In this document: one piece after another, positions 1 to 9,087 of the stretch
How positions within the stretch are numbered: position 1 is the stretch's first letter
Layout: each line of letters starts with the position of its first letter
NCBI GenBank assembly: GCA_041879295.1
Contig: CP047152.1
Coordinates: 4,593,501 to 4,657,500, forward strand
Source: Pseudomonas putida
Lineage (GTDB): Bacteria > Pseudomonadota > Gammaproteobacteria > Pseudomonadales > Pseudomonadaceae
Length of the DNA: 64,000 nt
Reading direction: 5' to 3'
Position numbers and translations under genes: made by a program
The notes under the pieces: model-generated
Seen by the model: only the letters and a program-made list of their open reading frames with translations
Told to the model about the DNA's origin: nothing
Database searches by the model: none

Positions 1-259
1 AGTCGACGTGGCCGGGGGTATCGATGAAGTTCAGCTGGTAGATCTTGCCGTCCTGCGCCTTGTAGTGAAGCGTGACGCTGTGGGCCTTGATGGTGATACC
101 GCGCTCACGCTCCAGGTCCATGGAATCGAGCACCTGGGCTTCCATCTCGCGCGCCGTCAGGCCGCCGCACATCTGGATGAAACGGTCAGCCAGCGTCGAC
201 TTGCCATGGTCGATGTGGGCGATGATGGAGAAATTGCGGATATGACTCAAATCACTCAC
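1..259 (-). CDS. lepA: Elongation factor 4 (LepA), N-terminal part
   Basis: Ribosome-associated translational GTPase that back-translocates stalled ribosomes. Only the first 86 codons lie in the window; the rest runs off the left edge. The start is GTG at 257-259, giving [17 protein letters not shown] followed by the P-loop HIDHGKST, the switch I region with RERGITIK, and the G3 motif DTPGHVD at the window edge. It lies downstream of mucD on the same strand, separated from it by a terminator. This mucD-lepA order is usual in Pseudomonas. Confidence 0.95.
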   Translation of the reverse strand, partial: MSDLSHIRNFSIIAHIDHGKSTLADRFIQMCGGLTAREMEAQVLDSMDLERERGITIKAHSVTLHYKAQDGKIYQLNFIDTPGHVD

Positions 260-397
260 GGGTCAACACTCGAAAAGGCTGCGAGCCGGACGCCCGCCGA
301 AAAATAGCCGGGAATTGTACCTTAAGCTGCTGGGTTATGGGAGATTCCTCTGTCCGACTGTACACAGCAATCATTCCCGCAATTGTGAAGATTCATG

Positions 398-424
398 AAA
401 AAGGGCAGCCGAAGCTGCCCTTTC
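398..424 (-). terminator. Rho-independent terminator of mucD
   Basis: Read on the minus strand, an AAAGGGCAGC arm, a short TTCG-type loop and its complement are followed by a T-run. It starts 16 bases beyond the mucD stop codon and separates mucD from lepA. Confidence 0.8.
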
Positions 425-439
425 GCCTTGCGAAACCGC

Positions 440-1873
440 TTATTCAGCAAGCTTGAAGGTGATGAAGCTGGCACGCCCCTGACGCAGCACGCGCATCGAC
501 ACAGAACGGTTCTTCGGCAGTTCCTTGGCGATTTCGGTGAATTCCTTGGCCGAACCGATGGCCTGGTTGTTCAGATGGCTGATGACATCACCCGGGCGCA
601 AGCCGATCATGGCTGCCGGACCATCCTGCACTTCCTTGATGACCACGCCACCTTTGAGCTCCAGAGATTTTTTCTGCTCGGCGGTCAGGTCGGCGACCGA
701 TACACCCAGGCGGTTGCTGCTGCGCTCGGCGCTGCCGTCGGCACCGGTGCCGATGTCGACATCGTCGTCCGGCAGTGCGCCAACGCTGATGTTCAGGGTC
801 TGGCGTTTGCCGTTGCGGATGATTTCCAGCTTGGCCTTCTCGCCATCCTTGAGGCTACCAACCAGGTGTGGCAGATCGGCCGACATGACGATTGGCTGGC
901 CGTTCATGCTGAGGATCACGTCCCCCACCTGCAGGCCGCCTTTGGCCGCCGGGCCGTCTTCCAACACCTGGGCTACCAGGGCACCCGCCGGCTTGTCCAG
1001 GCCGAACGATTCGGCCAGGTCCTTGTTGACCTCCTGAATCACCACGCCCAGCCAGCCGCGGCTGACCTTGCCGTCTTTCTTCAGCTGGTTGGAGACATCG
1101 ATCGCTACATCGATCGGGATGGCGAACGACAGGCCCATGAAACCGCCAGAACGGGTGAAGATTTGCGAGTTGATACCCACCACTTCGCCTTTCATGTTGA
1201 ACAGCGGGCCGCCGGAGTTACCCGGGTTGATGGCAACGTCGGTCTGGATGAACGGCACGTAGGTGTCATTGGGCAGGGTCCGGCCCTTGGCGCTGACAAT
1301 ACCTTTGGTCACCGAATGGTCGAAGCCGAACGGCGAACCGATGGCCAGTACCCACTCGCCCACCTTGAGCTTTTCGGAATCACCCAGCTTCACGGTCGGC
1401 AGGTTCTTGCCGTCGACCTTCAGCAGCGCAACGTCGGTGCGCGGGTCGGTGCCAACCAGCTTGGCCTTCAGCTCGCTGCGGTCCGACAGGCGGACGATGA
1501 TCTCATCGGCATCGGCCACCACATGGTTATTGGTGAGCACATAGCCATCACTGGAAATGATGAAGCCCGAGCCCAACGACTGCGCCTCACGCTGGCGGTC
1601 GCCGCGCGGCGAGCGCGGCTGCTGGGGCATGTTGCGCTCGAAGAATTCGCGGAACATCGGCGGCAGGCCTTCCAGGTCCGGCATCTGGCCTGCCGCCATT
1701 CGGCGCTCAGGCAGCTTCTGTTTGGTACTGATGTTGACAACCGCCGGCGAAGCCTGCTCGACCAGGGTGGTGAAGTCCGGCAGGGCTTCCTCGGCCTGGG
1801 CGGTGAGTACCTGGCCGAGCATCAGCACAGCAGCGAACATCATTAGGTAGGATTTCAAGCGTGGTATTGACAT
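440..1873 (-). CDS. mucD: Periplasmic serine endoprotease MucD (DegP/HtrA family)
   Basis: Periplasmic protease of the HtrA type that degrades misfolded envelope proteins and dampens AlgU activation. The ATG at 1873 gives 477 residues with a signal peptide ending near residue 27 (TAQA). An upstream in-frame extension to 1987 lacks a signal sequence at its N-terminus, so it was not chosen. The catalytic triad is visible as His117 (TNNHVV), Asp147 (RTDVALL) and Ser220 (GNSGGP). Two PDZ domains follow, at about residues 265-350 and 385-475. In P. aeruginosa mucC lies between mucB and mucD. Here that interval is only 176 bases with no gene, and it holds its own terminator and a promoter-like pair. 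Confidence 0.95.
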   Translation of the reverse strand: MSIPRLKSYLMMFAAVLMLGQVLTAQAEEALPDFTTLVEQASPAVVNISTKQKLPERRMAAGQMPDLEGLPPMFREFFERNMPQQPRSPRGDRQREAQSLGSGFIISSDGYVLTNNHVVADADEIIVRLSDRSELKAKLVGTDPRTDVALLKVDGKNLPTVKLGDSEKLKVGEWVLAIGSPFGFDHSVTKGIVSAKGRTLPNDTYVPFIQTDVAINPGNSGGPLFNMKGEVVGINSQIFTRSGGFMGLSFAIPIDVAIDVSNQLKKDGKVSRGWLGVVIQEVNKDLAESFGLDKPAGALVAQVLEDGPAAKGGLQVGDVILSMNGQPIVMSADLPHLVGSLKDGEKAKLEIIRNGKRQTLNISVGALPDDDVDIGTGADGSAERSSNRLGVSVADLTAEQKKSLELKGGVVIKEVQDGPAAMIGLRPGDVISHLNNQAIGSAKEFTEIAKELPKNRSVSMRVLRQGRASFITFKLAE

Positions 1874-1951
1874 ACGACTCCCGTCACAACGAGCGGTAGT
1901 TTGGAAAGACCCCTGCACAAAGCAGAAAAGGCCAGGCTCTTCAAAGCCTGA

Positions 1952-1980
1952 CCTATAGAAAATTTGCCGATGGATTGCAA
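1952..1980 (-). promoter_or_regulatory. Candidate sigma-70 promoter for mucD
   Basis: On the minus strand TTGCAA is followed after 17 bases by TATAGG, ending about 79 bases upstream of the mucD ATG. With the terminator-like hairpin at the end of mucB, this suggests mucD is transcribed separately from algU-mucA-mucB. The match is by eye only. Confidence 0.4.
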
Positions 1981-2035
1981 ATGACAATGCTTTAATTTCA
2001 TTTCAGGCGTATGCCCATCCGACTTGGCTCGGCAT

Positions 2036-2061
2036 GCAAAAGCGCGCCATTACTGGCGCGC
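2036..2061 (-). terminator. Terminator-like hairpin overlapping the mucB stop codon
   Basis: A perfect 7-bp GCGCGCC/GGCGCGC stem with the mucB TAA codon in its loop is followed by TTTT on the minus strand. It would end the algU-mucA-mucB transcript. Confidence 0.55.
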
Positions 2062-3015
2062 CTGGGCATCCTGGGGGCGCATCGACAGGGCGACGCGTTC
2101 TGCCGTACCCAGCGGAATTTCGCCAACCACGGTCACCATCACTTTGCCCTTGGGTGTATTCAGGCGACGCGAGACTGCCGAGGTCGGGCCTAACTGGGTG
2201 CGCATGTCGGTGCTGCCATCATCGCTCACTTGCTCGATGAATACCGAAAAACGCGCCAGGCCGTCGTCATACATCAGGCTGCTGACCGAACTGTTGCGCT
2301 TGGGATCGCGGCGCACCGAGCTGTTGACCAGCTCGAAACCGGGTGGCAGCCAGTCCGAACGCCAACCCGCAGCGGTATCATTGCTACCGGCCGCCACATG
2401 CTGCACAGGCTTGCAGGCAGCACCTGGGCGCAGGTCTGCGTCGCTGGGGATGTCATCGGTATCGAGACGGGTCATCTGGAAGCGTTCCAGCAACTGCCCC
2501 TTGTCGTTGAGCATCAACGAACGCAGCGGCAAGCCCGAGTGGCGGTCCAGATGCAATTCGAAAGCATAACGGTGCTGGTCGCGTGGAGTGAGCGTAATGA
2601 TCACGGCATCACGCCCGGCGACCCGCGACTTGCCTGCCACACTCAAATCGTACCAGCCCATCAGTTTCAGCGGATCAAGCACACGCGGTGCGGTATCCGA
2701 CGGCGCCACGACTCCGCTGGCCAAGGCCCCGCTGACGCACTCCACCTTGCCATCCACGCGCACGATTTCCTGGGCGGCGCCATCAAGCTGCAACAGCCGC
2801 TCGCTGACTTTGCCGCCCTCGACCCTGTGCCAGATGTCGTGGGAGGAGAAACTGCCATTGCGTTCGTAGACGAACGACCCTTGATAGCTCTGTTTTTGCT
2901 CGGCCTGTGCCAGCCTGTTCAACCACTCACTCGCCTCGGGCGAAGAGTTGGCCGCCAATGCTGGCACCGTCATGCAGCTGCCTATCAGCAGCGACAGGAG
3001 AGGTAGCGCGCGCAT
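2050..3015 (-). CDS. mucB: Sigma factor AlgU regulator MucB (RseB-like)
   Basis: Periplasmic partner of the anti-sigma factor MucA. It shields MucA from regulated proteolysis until lipid or misfolded-protein signals release it. The 321-residue product starts with a signal peptide (MRALPLLSLLIGS...VPALA, about 21 residues). The MucB/RseB two-domain body follows, an N-terminal lipoprotein-carrier-like domain and a smaller C-terminal domain. It begins 12 bases after the mucA stop codon, so the two are cotranscribed. Length and gene order match the family. Confidence 0.93.
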   Translation of the reverse strand: MRALPLLSLLIGSCMTVPALAANSSPEASEWLNRLAQAEQKQSYQGSFVYERNGSFSSHDIWHRVEGGKVSERLLQLDGAAQEIVRVDGKVECVSGALASGVVAPSDTAPRVLDPLKLMGWYDLSVAGKSRVAGRDAVIITLTPRDQHRYAFELHLDRHSGLPLRSLMLNDKGQLLERFQMTRLDTDDIPSDADLRPGAACKPVQHVAAGSNDTAAGWRSDWLPPGFELVNSSVRRDPKRNSSVSSLMYDDGLARFSVFIEQVSDDGSTDMRTQLGPTSAVSRRLNTPKGKVMVTVVGEIPLGTAERVALSMRPQDAQARQ

Positions 3016-3027
3016 GATCCTCCTTAC

Positions 3028-3618
3028 TTAACGGTTTTCCAGGCTGGCGGCGCGGGCATATGGCAATGCGGTTTCAGTGCCCTTGAGCGCAGATTCCTGA
3101 GCATGCTGGCGCAGGTAGCCTGGCAGACGCTGATCCCAGCCGGCCTGGTTCTGCAGCACACCATTGGCCATTGGCCCGGTCGGTTGCTCACTGCTCTCAC
3201 TATAGCCTGCCAAAACGGCCGGGCCTTGCGTTTGTGGCACACTCAGGCCTTGCTGGACAGGCTGCTGGGCAGCAAGCTCGGCCCCAGTGATCTCGTCCTG
3301 GTTGTACATACGCACACCCGCCAGCACCGCCACGGTAACCGAGGCAGCTACCGCCAGACGGCCAATGCTGCGCCAAGGGCCTTTCTTGACCTTGGCTGGC
3401 ACGGCTTCGTCAGCCAGCGCAGCAGAAACCGCCGAGGCGATATCCAGGTTAGGCAGCAGCAGTTCCTTGTGCATGGCTGCACGGGCAACCTGGTAACGCG
3501 ACCAGGTGGCACGGGTTTCGGCTTCGTCGACGGCGTTCAACACCCGACGTAATTCCAGTTCATCCGCTTCGTTATCCATCACCGCGGACAGCGATTCCTG
3601 CAAAGCTTCACGACTCAT
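3028..3618 (-). CDS. mucA: Anti-sigma factor MucA (RseA-like)
   Basis: Inner-membrane anti-sigma factor that sequesters AlgU. The N-terminal cytoplasmic domain (MSREALQESLSAVMDNEADE, residues 1-80) binds the sigma factor. A single membrane segment lies at about residues 86-103 (IGRLAVAASVTVAVLAGV), and the periplasmic C-terminal domain contacts MucB. At 196 residues it is full length for the family and shows no truncation of the kind that makes strains mucoid. It starts 33 bases downstream of algU. Confidence 0.94.
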   Translation of the reverse strand: MSREALQESLSAVMDNEADELELRRVLNAVDEAETRATWSRYQVARAAMHKELLLPNLDIASAVSAALADEAVPAKVKKGPWRSIGRLAVAASVTVAVLAGVRMYNQDEITGAELAAQQPVQQGLSVPQTQGPAVLAGYSESSEQPTGPMANGVLQNQAGWDQRLPGYLRQHAQESALKGTETALPYARAASLENR

Positions 3619-3651
3619 GGCGGTTCCTCTCTTGGCGCTGTCGCCGCTGTC

Positions 3652-4233
3652 TCAGGTTTCCTGCAACAACGGCTGCAGGGCTTTATCTATGGCCTCCCGA
3701 GCGCGGAAGATTCGAGAGCGCACGGTACCCACCGGACATTGCATGACACTGGCAATGTCTTCGTAACTCAGACCGTCGAACTCGCGCAGCGTCAATGCCG
3801 TACGCAGGTCTTCGGGCAGTTGCTGGATGGTGCGATGGACAGTGCCTTCGATTTCATCCCGCAACAACGAGCGCTCTGGGGACTCGAGATCCTTGAGGCC
3901 ATGATCGCCGTCGTAAAACTCCGCGTCCTCGGAGCTCACATCACTGTCTGGCGGCCGTCTTCCACGGGACACCAGGTAGTTCTTCGCCGTGTTGATGGCG
4001 ATGCGGTACAGCCACGTATAAAACGCACTGTCGCCGCGGAAGTTGCCAAGCGCACGGTAGGCCTTGATGAAGGCTTCCTGTGCTACATCCTGGGCCTCGT
4101 GGGTATCGTGAACAAACCGCACGATCAACCCGAGAATCTTGTGCTGATACTTCAGCACCAACAGATCGAAAGCTCGCCTGTCGCCGCGCTGCACGCGCTC
4201 GACAAGCTGCTGATCCTCTTCCTGGGTTAGCAT
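3652..4233 (-). CDS. algU: Extracytoplasmic-function sigma factor AlgU (RpoE/sigma-22)
   Basis: ECF sigma factor for the envelope-stress and alginate regulon. The 193-residue product has region 2 near residues 25-95 (AFDLLVLKYQHKI, DVAQEAFIKAYRAL) and region 4 near 135-185 (LSYEDIASVMQCPVGTVRSR). The ATG at 4233, preceded by GAGGAG five bases upstream, reproduces the MLTQE start of P. aeruginosa AlgU; the reading frame could extend two codons to a GTG at 4239. It is divergent from nadB, and an AlgU-type promoter lies upstream, pointing to autoregulation. Confidence 0.96.
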   Translation of the reverse strand: MLTQEEDQQLVERVQRGDRRAFDLLVLKYQHKILGLIVRFVHDTHEAQDVAQEAFIKAYRALGNFRGDSAFYTWLYRIAINTAKNYLVSRGRRPPDSDVSSEDAEFYDGDHGLKDLESPERSLLRDEIEGTVHRTIQQLPEDLRTALTLREFDGLSYEDIASVMQCPVGTVRSRIFRAREAIDKALQPLLQET

Positions 4234-4291
4234 GAACACTCCTCAGTGAACTCGAAGGAGCGTTGCATCAGCCATCGTTCAGGCTTGCAAC

Positions 4292-4319
4292 CATAGACTC
4301 GGGCTTTGCGCAAAAGTTC
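4292..4319 (-). promoter_or_regulatory. Candidate AlgU-dependent promoter of algU
   Basis: On the minus strand GAACTT (4314-4319) is followed by exactly 16 bases and TCTATG (4292-4297). The family consensus is GAACTT-N16/17-TCtga, so the -35 element is perfect and the -10 partial. The rest of the 429-base gap between algU and nadB (4240-4668) shows no gene; it carries the leaders of both divergent genes. Confidence 0.6.
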
Positions 4320-4668
4320 TCCCCTCCAAGCAAGTTTCCTGCAGCCCTTTGTCGGCTTGCACGGAAGACGCGGCGCGGTCACAGCCGGCAACGTCGATAA
4401 TCAGGTTTCAAATACGCAGGGGTAAAGCCCGGAAAGGCCTGCCGCCCTGCGTCGCCGCGGCAAATTGTGGCGTACGGGCAGCCTTCATAGGATTTCCGGC
4501 CATGTCGGAAAGTTCCCACAAAGGTTGTCGCAACCTGGCAAGTAGCATGGAAATTGGCCACCCGGGGCTGCTATAAAGGCATCCCGACACGTTTAACGAT
4601 AGTTTCACAATGCCATCCGCGCGTGACCATTGTGCCGTGCCCCTCCCAAAGATTACTAGTGTCCCGAC

Positions 4669-6273
4669 ATGAGCCAACAATTCCAACATGATGTCCTGGT
4701 GATCGGCAGCGGTGCCGCCGGTCTCAGCCTGGCACTTAACCTCCCCAGCCACCTTCGCGTAGCCGTGTTGAGCAAGGGCGACCTGGCGAACGGCTCGACC
4801 TTCTGGGCCCAGGGCGGCGTCGCTGCCGTACTGGACAATACCGATACTGTGCAGTCGCATGTCGAGGACACCCTCAATGCCGGCGGCGGGCTGTGCCATG
4901 AAGATGCAGTGCGCTTTACCGTCGAGCACAGCCGCGAAGCGATCCAGTGGCTGATCGAGCAAGGCGTACCCTTCACCCGCGATGAGCACTATAGCGTCGA
5001 CGATGGCGGCTTCGAGTTCCACCTCACCCGTGAAGGTGGCCACAGTCACCGGCGCATCATCCACGCCGCCGACGCTACCGGCGCAGCAATTTTCACCACG
5101 CTGCTGGAACAGGCTCGCCAGCGCCCGAACATCCAGCTGCTGGAGCAGCGGGTGGCGGTCGACCTGATCACTGAGCGCCGCCTGGGGCTACCCGGCCAAC
5201 GCTGCCTGGGCGCCTACGTGCTCGACCGCAATACCGGCGAGGTAGACACTTTCGGCGCGCGCTTCACCGTGCTGGCCACTGGCGGTGCGGCCAAGGTCTA
5301 CCTCTATACCAGCAACCCCGATGGCGCCTGCGGCGACGGTATCGCCATGGCCTGGCGGGCCGGCTGCCGGGTGGCGAACCTGGAATTCAACCAGTTCCAC
5401 CCCACCTGCCTGTATCACCCGCAGGCCAAGAGTTTCCTGATCACCGAAGCCCTGCGCGGCGAGGGCGCCCTGCTGCGCCTGCCCAACGGCGAACGCTTCA
5501 TGCCGCGCTTCGACCCACGCGAAGAGCTGGCCCCACGGGACATCGTGGCCCGCGCCATCGACCACGAGATGAAGCGCCTGGGCGTGGACTGCGTATACCT
5601 GGACATCACTCACAAGCCTGCGGACTTCATCAAGAGCCACTTCCCCACCGTGTACGAGCGCTGCCTGGCCTTTGGCATCGATATCACCCGTCAGCCGATC
5701 CCGGTGGTGCCAGCGGCGCATTACACCTGCGGCGGAGTGATGGTCGACGATTGCGGCCACACCGACGTGCCTGGCTTGTATGCCATCGGCGAAACCAGTT
5801 TCACCGGCCTGCACGGCGCCAACCGCATGGCCAGCAACTCGCTGCTGGAATGTTTTGTATATGGTCGCGCCGCCGCTGCCGACATCCAGGCGCACCTGGA
5901 GCAAGTGGCCATGCCCAAGGCCCTGCCCGGCTGGGACGCCAGCCAGGTGACCGACTCGGACGAGGACGTGATCATTGCGCACAACTGGGACGAACTGCGG
6001 CGCTTCATGTGGGACTACGTCGGCATCGTACGCACCAGCAAGCGCCTGCAGCGGGCCCAGCACCGCATTCGTCTGCTGCTGGATGAAATCGACGAGTTCT
6101 ACAGCAACTACAAGGTCAGCCGTGACCTGATCGAGTTGCGCAACCTGGCGCAGGTGGCCGAACTGATGATCCTGTCCGCCATGCAGCGCAAGGAAAGCCG
6201 TGGGTTGCATTACACACTGGATTATCCGGGGATGCTGGACGAGGCCAAGGACACCATCCTTAGCCCGCTCTGA
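4669..6273 (+). CDS. nadB: L-aspartate oxidase
   Basis: FAD enzyme that oxidises L-aspartate to iminoaspartate, the first step of de novo NAD synthesis. The product has 534 residues, the usual length. The N-terminal dinucleotide-binding motif [10 protein letters not shown] is at residues 11-20. The succinate dehydrogenase/fumarate reductase flavoprotein signature includes GGHSHRR, the EFNQFHPT segment and HYTCGGV. The helical C-terminal domain holds RTSKRLQRA. It is divergent from algU, the same arrangement as in other pseudomonads, and monocistronic, followed by a REP pair. Confidence 0.96.
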   Translation: MSQQFQHDVLVIGSGAAGLSLALNLPSHLRVAVLSKGDLANGSTFWAQGGVAAVLDNTDTVQSHVEDTLNAGGGLCHEDAVRFTVEHSREAIQWLIEQGVPFTRDEHYSVDDGGFEFHLTREGGHSHRRIIHAADATGAAIFTTLLEQARQRPNIQLLEQRVAVDLITERRLGLPGQRCLGAYVLDRNTGEVDTFGARFTVLATGGAAKVYLYTSNPDGACGDGIAMAWRAGCRVANLEFNQFHPTCLYHPQAKSFLITEALRGEGALLRLPNGERFMPRFDPREELAPRDIVARAIDHEMKRLGVDCVYLDITHKPADFIKSHFPTVYERCLAFGIDITRQPIPVVPAAHYTCGGVMVDDCGHTDVPGLYAIGETSFTGLHGANRMASNSLLECFVYGRAAAADIQAHLEQVAMPKALPGWDASQVTDSDEDVIIAHNWDELRRFMWDYVGIVRTSKRLQRAQHRIRLLLDEIDEFYSNYKVSRDLIELRNLAQVAELMILSAMQRKESRGLHYTLDYPGMLDEAKDTILSPL

Positions 6274-6286
6274 AACGGCGTCGCGG

Positions 6287-6372
6287 CCTTCGCGGGCTCG
6301 CCCGCTCCCACAAAGGGTTAACTGCCTTGCAGTTTTGCGCAGTACCTGTGGAAGCGGGCGAGCCCGCGAAGA
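6287..6372. repeat. Inverted pair of REP elements
   Basis: Two copies of the P. putida-type REP (TTCGCGGGCTCGCCCGCT core) face each other around a 30-base spacer, between the converging nadB and ygfX genes. Confidence 0.8.
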
Positions 6373-6390
6373 ATCCGACCCGGCCTTGAT

Positions 6391-6849
6391 CTATGCCCGG
6401 CCCACCGCGGCCCAGCGCCGCCGGCTGAACTTCAACCGCACCCGCAATCGCCGATGCTCATCCGGCCCCAGCGCATCCCCCGGTACGCACTGGCTCTGCC
6501 CCAACCACCGCCCCGCCCGCTCAAAGCGCAACACCACCAGCCCAGGCAAAGCCAGGCTATCCCGGCACAAGCACACTGACTGCCACCCGCAGGCACGGCT
6601 GAACACCTGCCAGCCCCGCACATCACGGCGCAGGCCGACAACAGCCTGGTCATGGGTCAGCAGGATACGTCGGGGAATGGCCCAGCCAGCGTGGGCCGTG
6701 CAGGCGGTGACAACCGAAATGGCCAACCACCCGGGCAGCGGGCTCGCCCACACGGCAAGCCACGCCAGTACCTGACAAGCCAGGTAGGCCGCCAGCAGCA
6801 GGCGCGAGCCTTGCCAGCGGCACTCGAAGCATTCACTTGGGCTGGACAC
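6391..6849 (-). CDS. YgfX/CptA-family membrane protein
   Basis: Small inner-membrane protein of the YgfX (DUF1434) family. In E. coli it is encoded next to sdhE and has been proposed to affect cytoskeleton assembly as a toxin, a role that is debated. The N-terminal half has two hydrophobic segments (about residues 17-35 and 38-55) and the C-terminal half is soluble and Arg-rich. The start is a GTG lying inside the last codons of sdhE, so the two genes overlap by 17 bases and are probably translationally coupled. The call rests on the topology and the sdhE neighbour as much as on sequence. Confidence 0.75.
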   Translation of the reverse strand: MSSPSECFECRWQGSRLLLAAYLACQVLAWLAVWASPLPGWLAISVVTACTAHAGWAIPRRILLTHDQAVVGLRRDVRGWQVFSRACGWQSVCLCRDSLALPGLVVLRFERAGRWLGQSQCVPGDALGPDEHRRLRVRLKFSRRRWAAVGRA

Positions 6850-7087
6850 GGTCCAGAATGATGCGGACCATGCGCTGCAGTTCCGGGTCTTCGGACTCGG
6901 TGCGCTCCATGAACCAGCCGAACATGTCCTGATCCTCGCAGCTCAAGAGACGCACGTACAGTTCACGGTCGGTCTCATTGAGGGTGGGGTAGACTTCCTG
7001 GGTGAAAGGCACCAGCAGTACGTCCAGTTCCAGCATGCCGCGGCGGCTGTGCCAGAAAAGCCGGTTGAGTTCAGTTTGTTCGACCAT
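6833..7087 (-). CDS. sdhE: FAD assembly factor SdhE (YgfY/CptB)
   Basis: Promotes covalent flavinylation of the succinate dehydrogenase flavoprotein. The 84-residue product contains the family signature RRGMLELD (residues 15-22) and the helical motif ending in DMFGWF. The ATG at 7087 has a strong GAGGAGG Shine-Dalgarno. An in-frame extension to 7159 lacks one and was rejected. It overlaps the following ygfX-like gene and is divergent from ygfZ. Confidence 0.92.
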   Translation of the reverse strand: MVEQTELNRLFWHSRRGMLELDVLLVPFTQEVYPTLNETDRELYVRLLSCEDQDMFGWFMERTESEDPELQRMVRIILDRVQPK

Positions 7088-7220
7088 GGGGCCCTCCTCG
7101 AATGGGCCGCCAGTATACAGCCAGGCGCGCGAAGCGACACCGGGCGTTGGTCTAGTCACCTACCTATTTTGTTACCGGCGTTCTATGATGGCCGCCAGTC
7201 TTTAGCCACCGCGATGACCC

Positions 7221-8162
7221 ATGGCCGATTCCGCTTTCTTCTGCCCCCTGTCCCACGAGGGCATCCTCGCCGTCCGCGGCTCCGATGCAGGCAAGTTCCT
7301 GCAAGGCCAGCTGACCTGCAACATCAACTATCTCAGCCAGGAATACGCCAGCCTCGGCGCCCGCTGCATGGTCAAGGGGCGCATGCAGTCGAGCTTCCGC
7401 ATAGTGCCCGAAGGCAACGGCTACCTGCTGGCCATGGCCAGCGAATTGCTTGACGCGCAACTGGCCGACCTGAAAAAGTACGCCGTGTTCTCCAAGGCCA
7501 CGCTGACCGACGAAAGCACCGCTTGGGCACGCTTCGGCCTGCAAGGTGGCGACTCTGTTCTGCAGGCGCTGGGGCTTGTCGTGCCCGCAGCCGCCGGTAG
7601 CACCGTGCGCCATGATGGGCTGATCGCCATCACCGCATCCGCTGGCCGTGTTGAACTGTGGGTGCCGGCGGCGAACGCAGAGCCTGTACGCCAGGCCCTT
7701 GCCGCAGCGCTGCCCGAAGGGGGTATCAACGACTGGCTGCTGGGGCAGATTCGTGCAGGTATCGGCCAGGTCATGGGCCCGACCCGTGAGCTGTTCATCC
7801 CGCAGATGATCAACCTGCAGGCCGTCGACGGCGTCAGCTTCAAGAAAGGCTGTTACACCGGCCAGGAAATCGTCGCCCGCATGCAGTACCTGGGAAAACT
7901 CAAACGCCGCCAGTACCGCCTGGCACTGGACCAGCAGGCCATTCCTGCCCCGGGCGCCGAGATTTTCTCGCCCACCCATGGTTCGTCAGTCGGTGAAGTG
8001 GTCATTGCTGCCGGCAACGGCGCGGGCTGCGAACTGCTTGCCGTGCTCAGCGCCGAGGCAGTGGAAGACGGCAACCTGCACCTGGGCAGCCTCGAAGGCC
8101 CGCGCCTGCAGGTACTGACCCTGCCTTACGAACTGGACCGCGACCGGGAAATCCAGCGCTGA
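7221..8162 (+). CDS. ygfZ: Folate-binding tRNA-modifying protein YgfZ
   Basis: GcvT-fold protein that binds tetrahydrofolate and supports the activity of iron-sulfur enzymes such as MiaB. The 313-residue product carries the family signature KGCYTGQE at about residues 208-215, including the conserved Cys. It is divergent from sdhE, the same neighbourhood as in E. coli. Confidence 0.92.
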   Translation: MADSAFFCPLSHEGILAVRGSDAGKFLQGQLTCNINYLSQEYASLGARCMVKGRMQSSFRIVPEGNGYLLAMASELLDAQLADLKKYAVFSKATLTDESTAWARFGLQGGDSVLQALGLVVPAAAGSTVRHDGLIAITASAGRVELWVPAANAEPVRQALAAALPEGGINDWLLGQIRAGIGQVMGPTRELFIPQMINLQAVDGVSFKKGCYTGQEIVARMQYLGKLKRRQYRLALDQQAIPAPGAEIFSPTHGSSVGEVVIAAGNGAGCELLAVLSAEAVEDGNLHLGSLEGPRLQVLTLPYELDRDREIQR

Positions 8163-8211
8163 CCAGCCTGCCCCACCCCTGTGGCGGGGCCGCACCACCA
8201 CTGCGGTAGAC

Positions 8212-9024
8212 ATGCCCATGAACAAGCTGGCCGAGTTGGTTCAAGCACAATTGCTCGACGCCATCGAAAAGGATGACCTGGTCCTGCCCACCCTGCCCGA
8301 AGTTGCCTTGAGCATCCGCGAAGCAGCGGAAGACAGCGAGATCAGCGTAGCGGCCCTGAGCAAGGTGATCGGTCGCGACGCGGCCCTTTCAGCGCGCCTG
8401 ATCAAGGTCGTCAACAGCCCACTGCTGCGTGCTGCGGTCGAGGTTACCGACCTGCACACCGCCATCACGCGACTAGGCATCAACTACAGCTGCAACCTGG
8501 CCATCGGCCTGGTGATCGAGCAGATTTTCCATGCCCGCTCGCCGGCAGTCGAGCAGAAACTGCGCGATATCTGGGCCAGTAGCCTGGAAGTGGCGGGCAT
8601 CAGCTACGAAATCTGCCGCCGCTTTACACCTCTCAAGCCTGACCAGGCCACCTTGGGTGGGCTGGTCAACCAGATTGGCGCGCTGCCGGTACTCATCTAT
8701 GCCGAAGAGCACAACGAACTGTTGTCCGACCCGGTTTGCCTGCATTACGTGATCGAGCAACTCCAGCCCGTGCTGGGGGACAAGATCCTCAAGGCCTGGG
8801 AGTTTCCGGAGCAGTTGGTCCACCTGCCAAGCCAGGTTCATGACCTGGACCGCCAGACGGACAAGATCGATTACATCGACATCGTGCAGATCGCCCGCTG
8901 CATCAGCCAGCGCGGGCGCCACCGGCCATTGGCTGCGCTACCGGCTTACCGCCATCTGGGGCTGCCGTTTGGCACCGAGCTGGAGGTCGATGAACTGCTG
9001 GAAGCGCGGAGCATGTTGCGCTGA
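8212..9024 (+). CDS. HDOD-domain protein
   Basis: Protein of 270 residues containing a single HDOD domain (about residues 20-215), recognised from LPTLPEVALSI near the start and the helical run ISVAALSKVIGRDAALSARLIKVVN. HDOD is a non-catalytic relative of the HD phosphohydrolase fold found in signalling proteins. No output domain is attached. Two in-frame ATGs (8212 and 8218) are possible; neither has a strong ribosome binding site. It follows ygfZ by 49 bases and may be cotranscribed. Its specific role is unknown. Confidence 0.85.
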   Translation: MPMNKLAELVQAQLLDAIEKDDLVLPTLPEVALSIREAAEDSEISVAALSKVIGRDAALSARLIKVVNSPLLRAAVEVTDLHTAITRLGINYSCNLAIGLVIEQIFHARSPAVEQKLRDIWASSLEVAGISYEICRRFTPLKPDQATLGGLVNQIGALPVLIYAEEHNELLSDPVCLHYVIEQLQPVLGDKILKAWEFPEQLVHLPSQVHDLDRQTDKIDYIDIVQIARCISQRGRHRPLAALPAYRHLGLPFGTELEVDELLEARSMLR

Positions 9025-9044
9025 GCTGTAACAGCCTGCCAGGG

Positions 9045-9069
9045 CCTTTTCGCGGTGAACCGCGAAAGG
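9045..9069. terminator. Hairpin between converging genes (REP-like)
   Basis: CCTTTTCGCGG and CCGCGAAAGG pair around a TGAA loop in the 63-base gap between the HDOD gene and tctE. It resembles one REP unit and probably ends transcription from both sides. Confidence 0.5.
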
Positions 9070-9087
9070 GTCGACACAGGCAAGCCA

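Noticed and set aside
395..1846. 483-codon open frame on the plus strand
   Set aside because: It is antisense to mucD, whose protease motifs and signal peptide are unmistakable; the antisense product is a GC-rich shadow.
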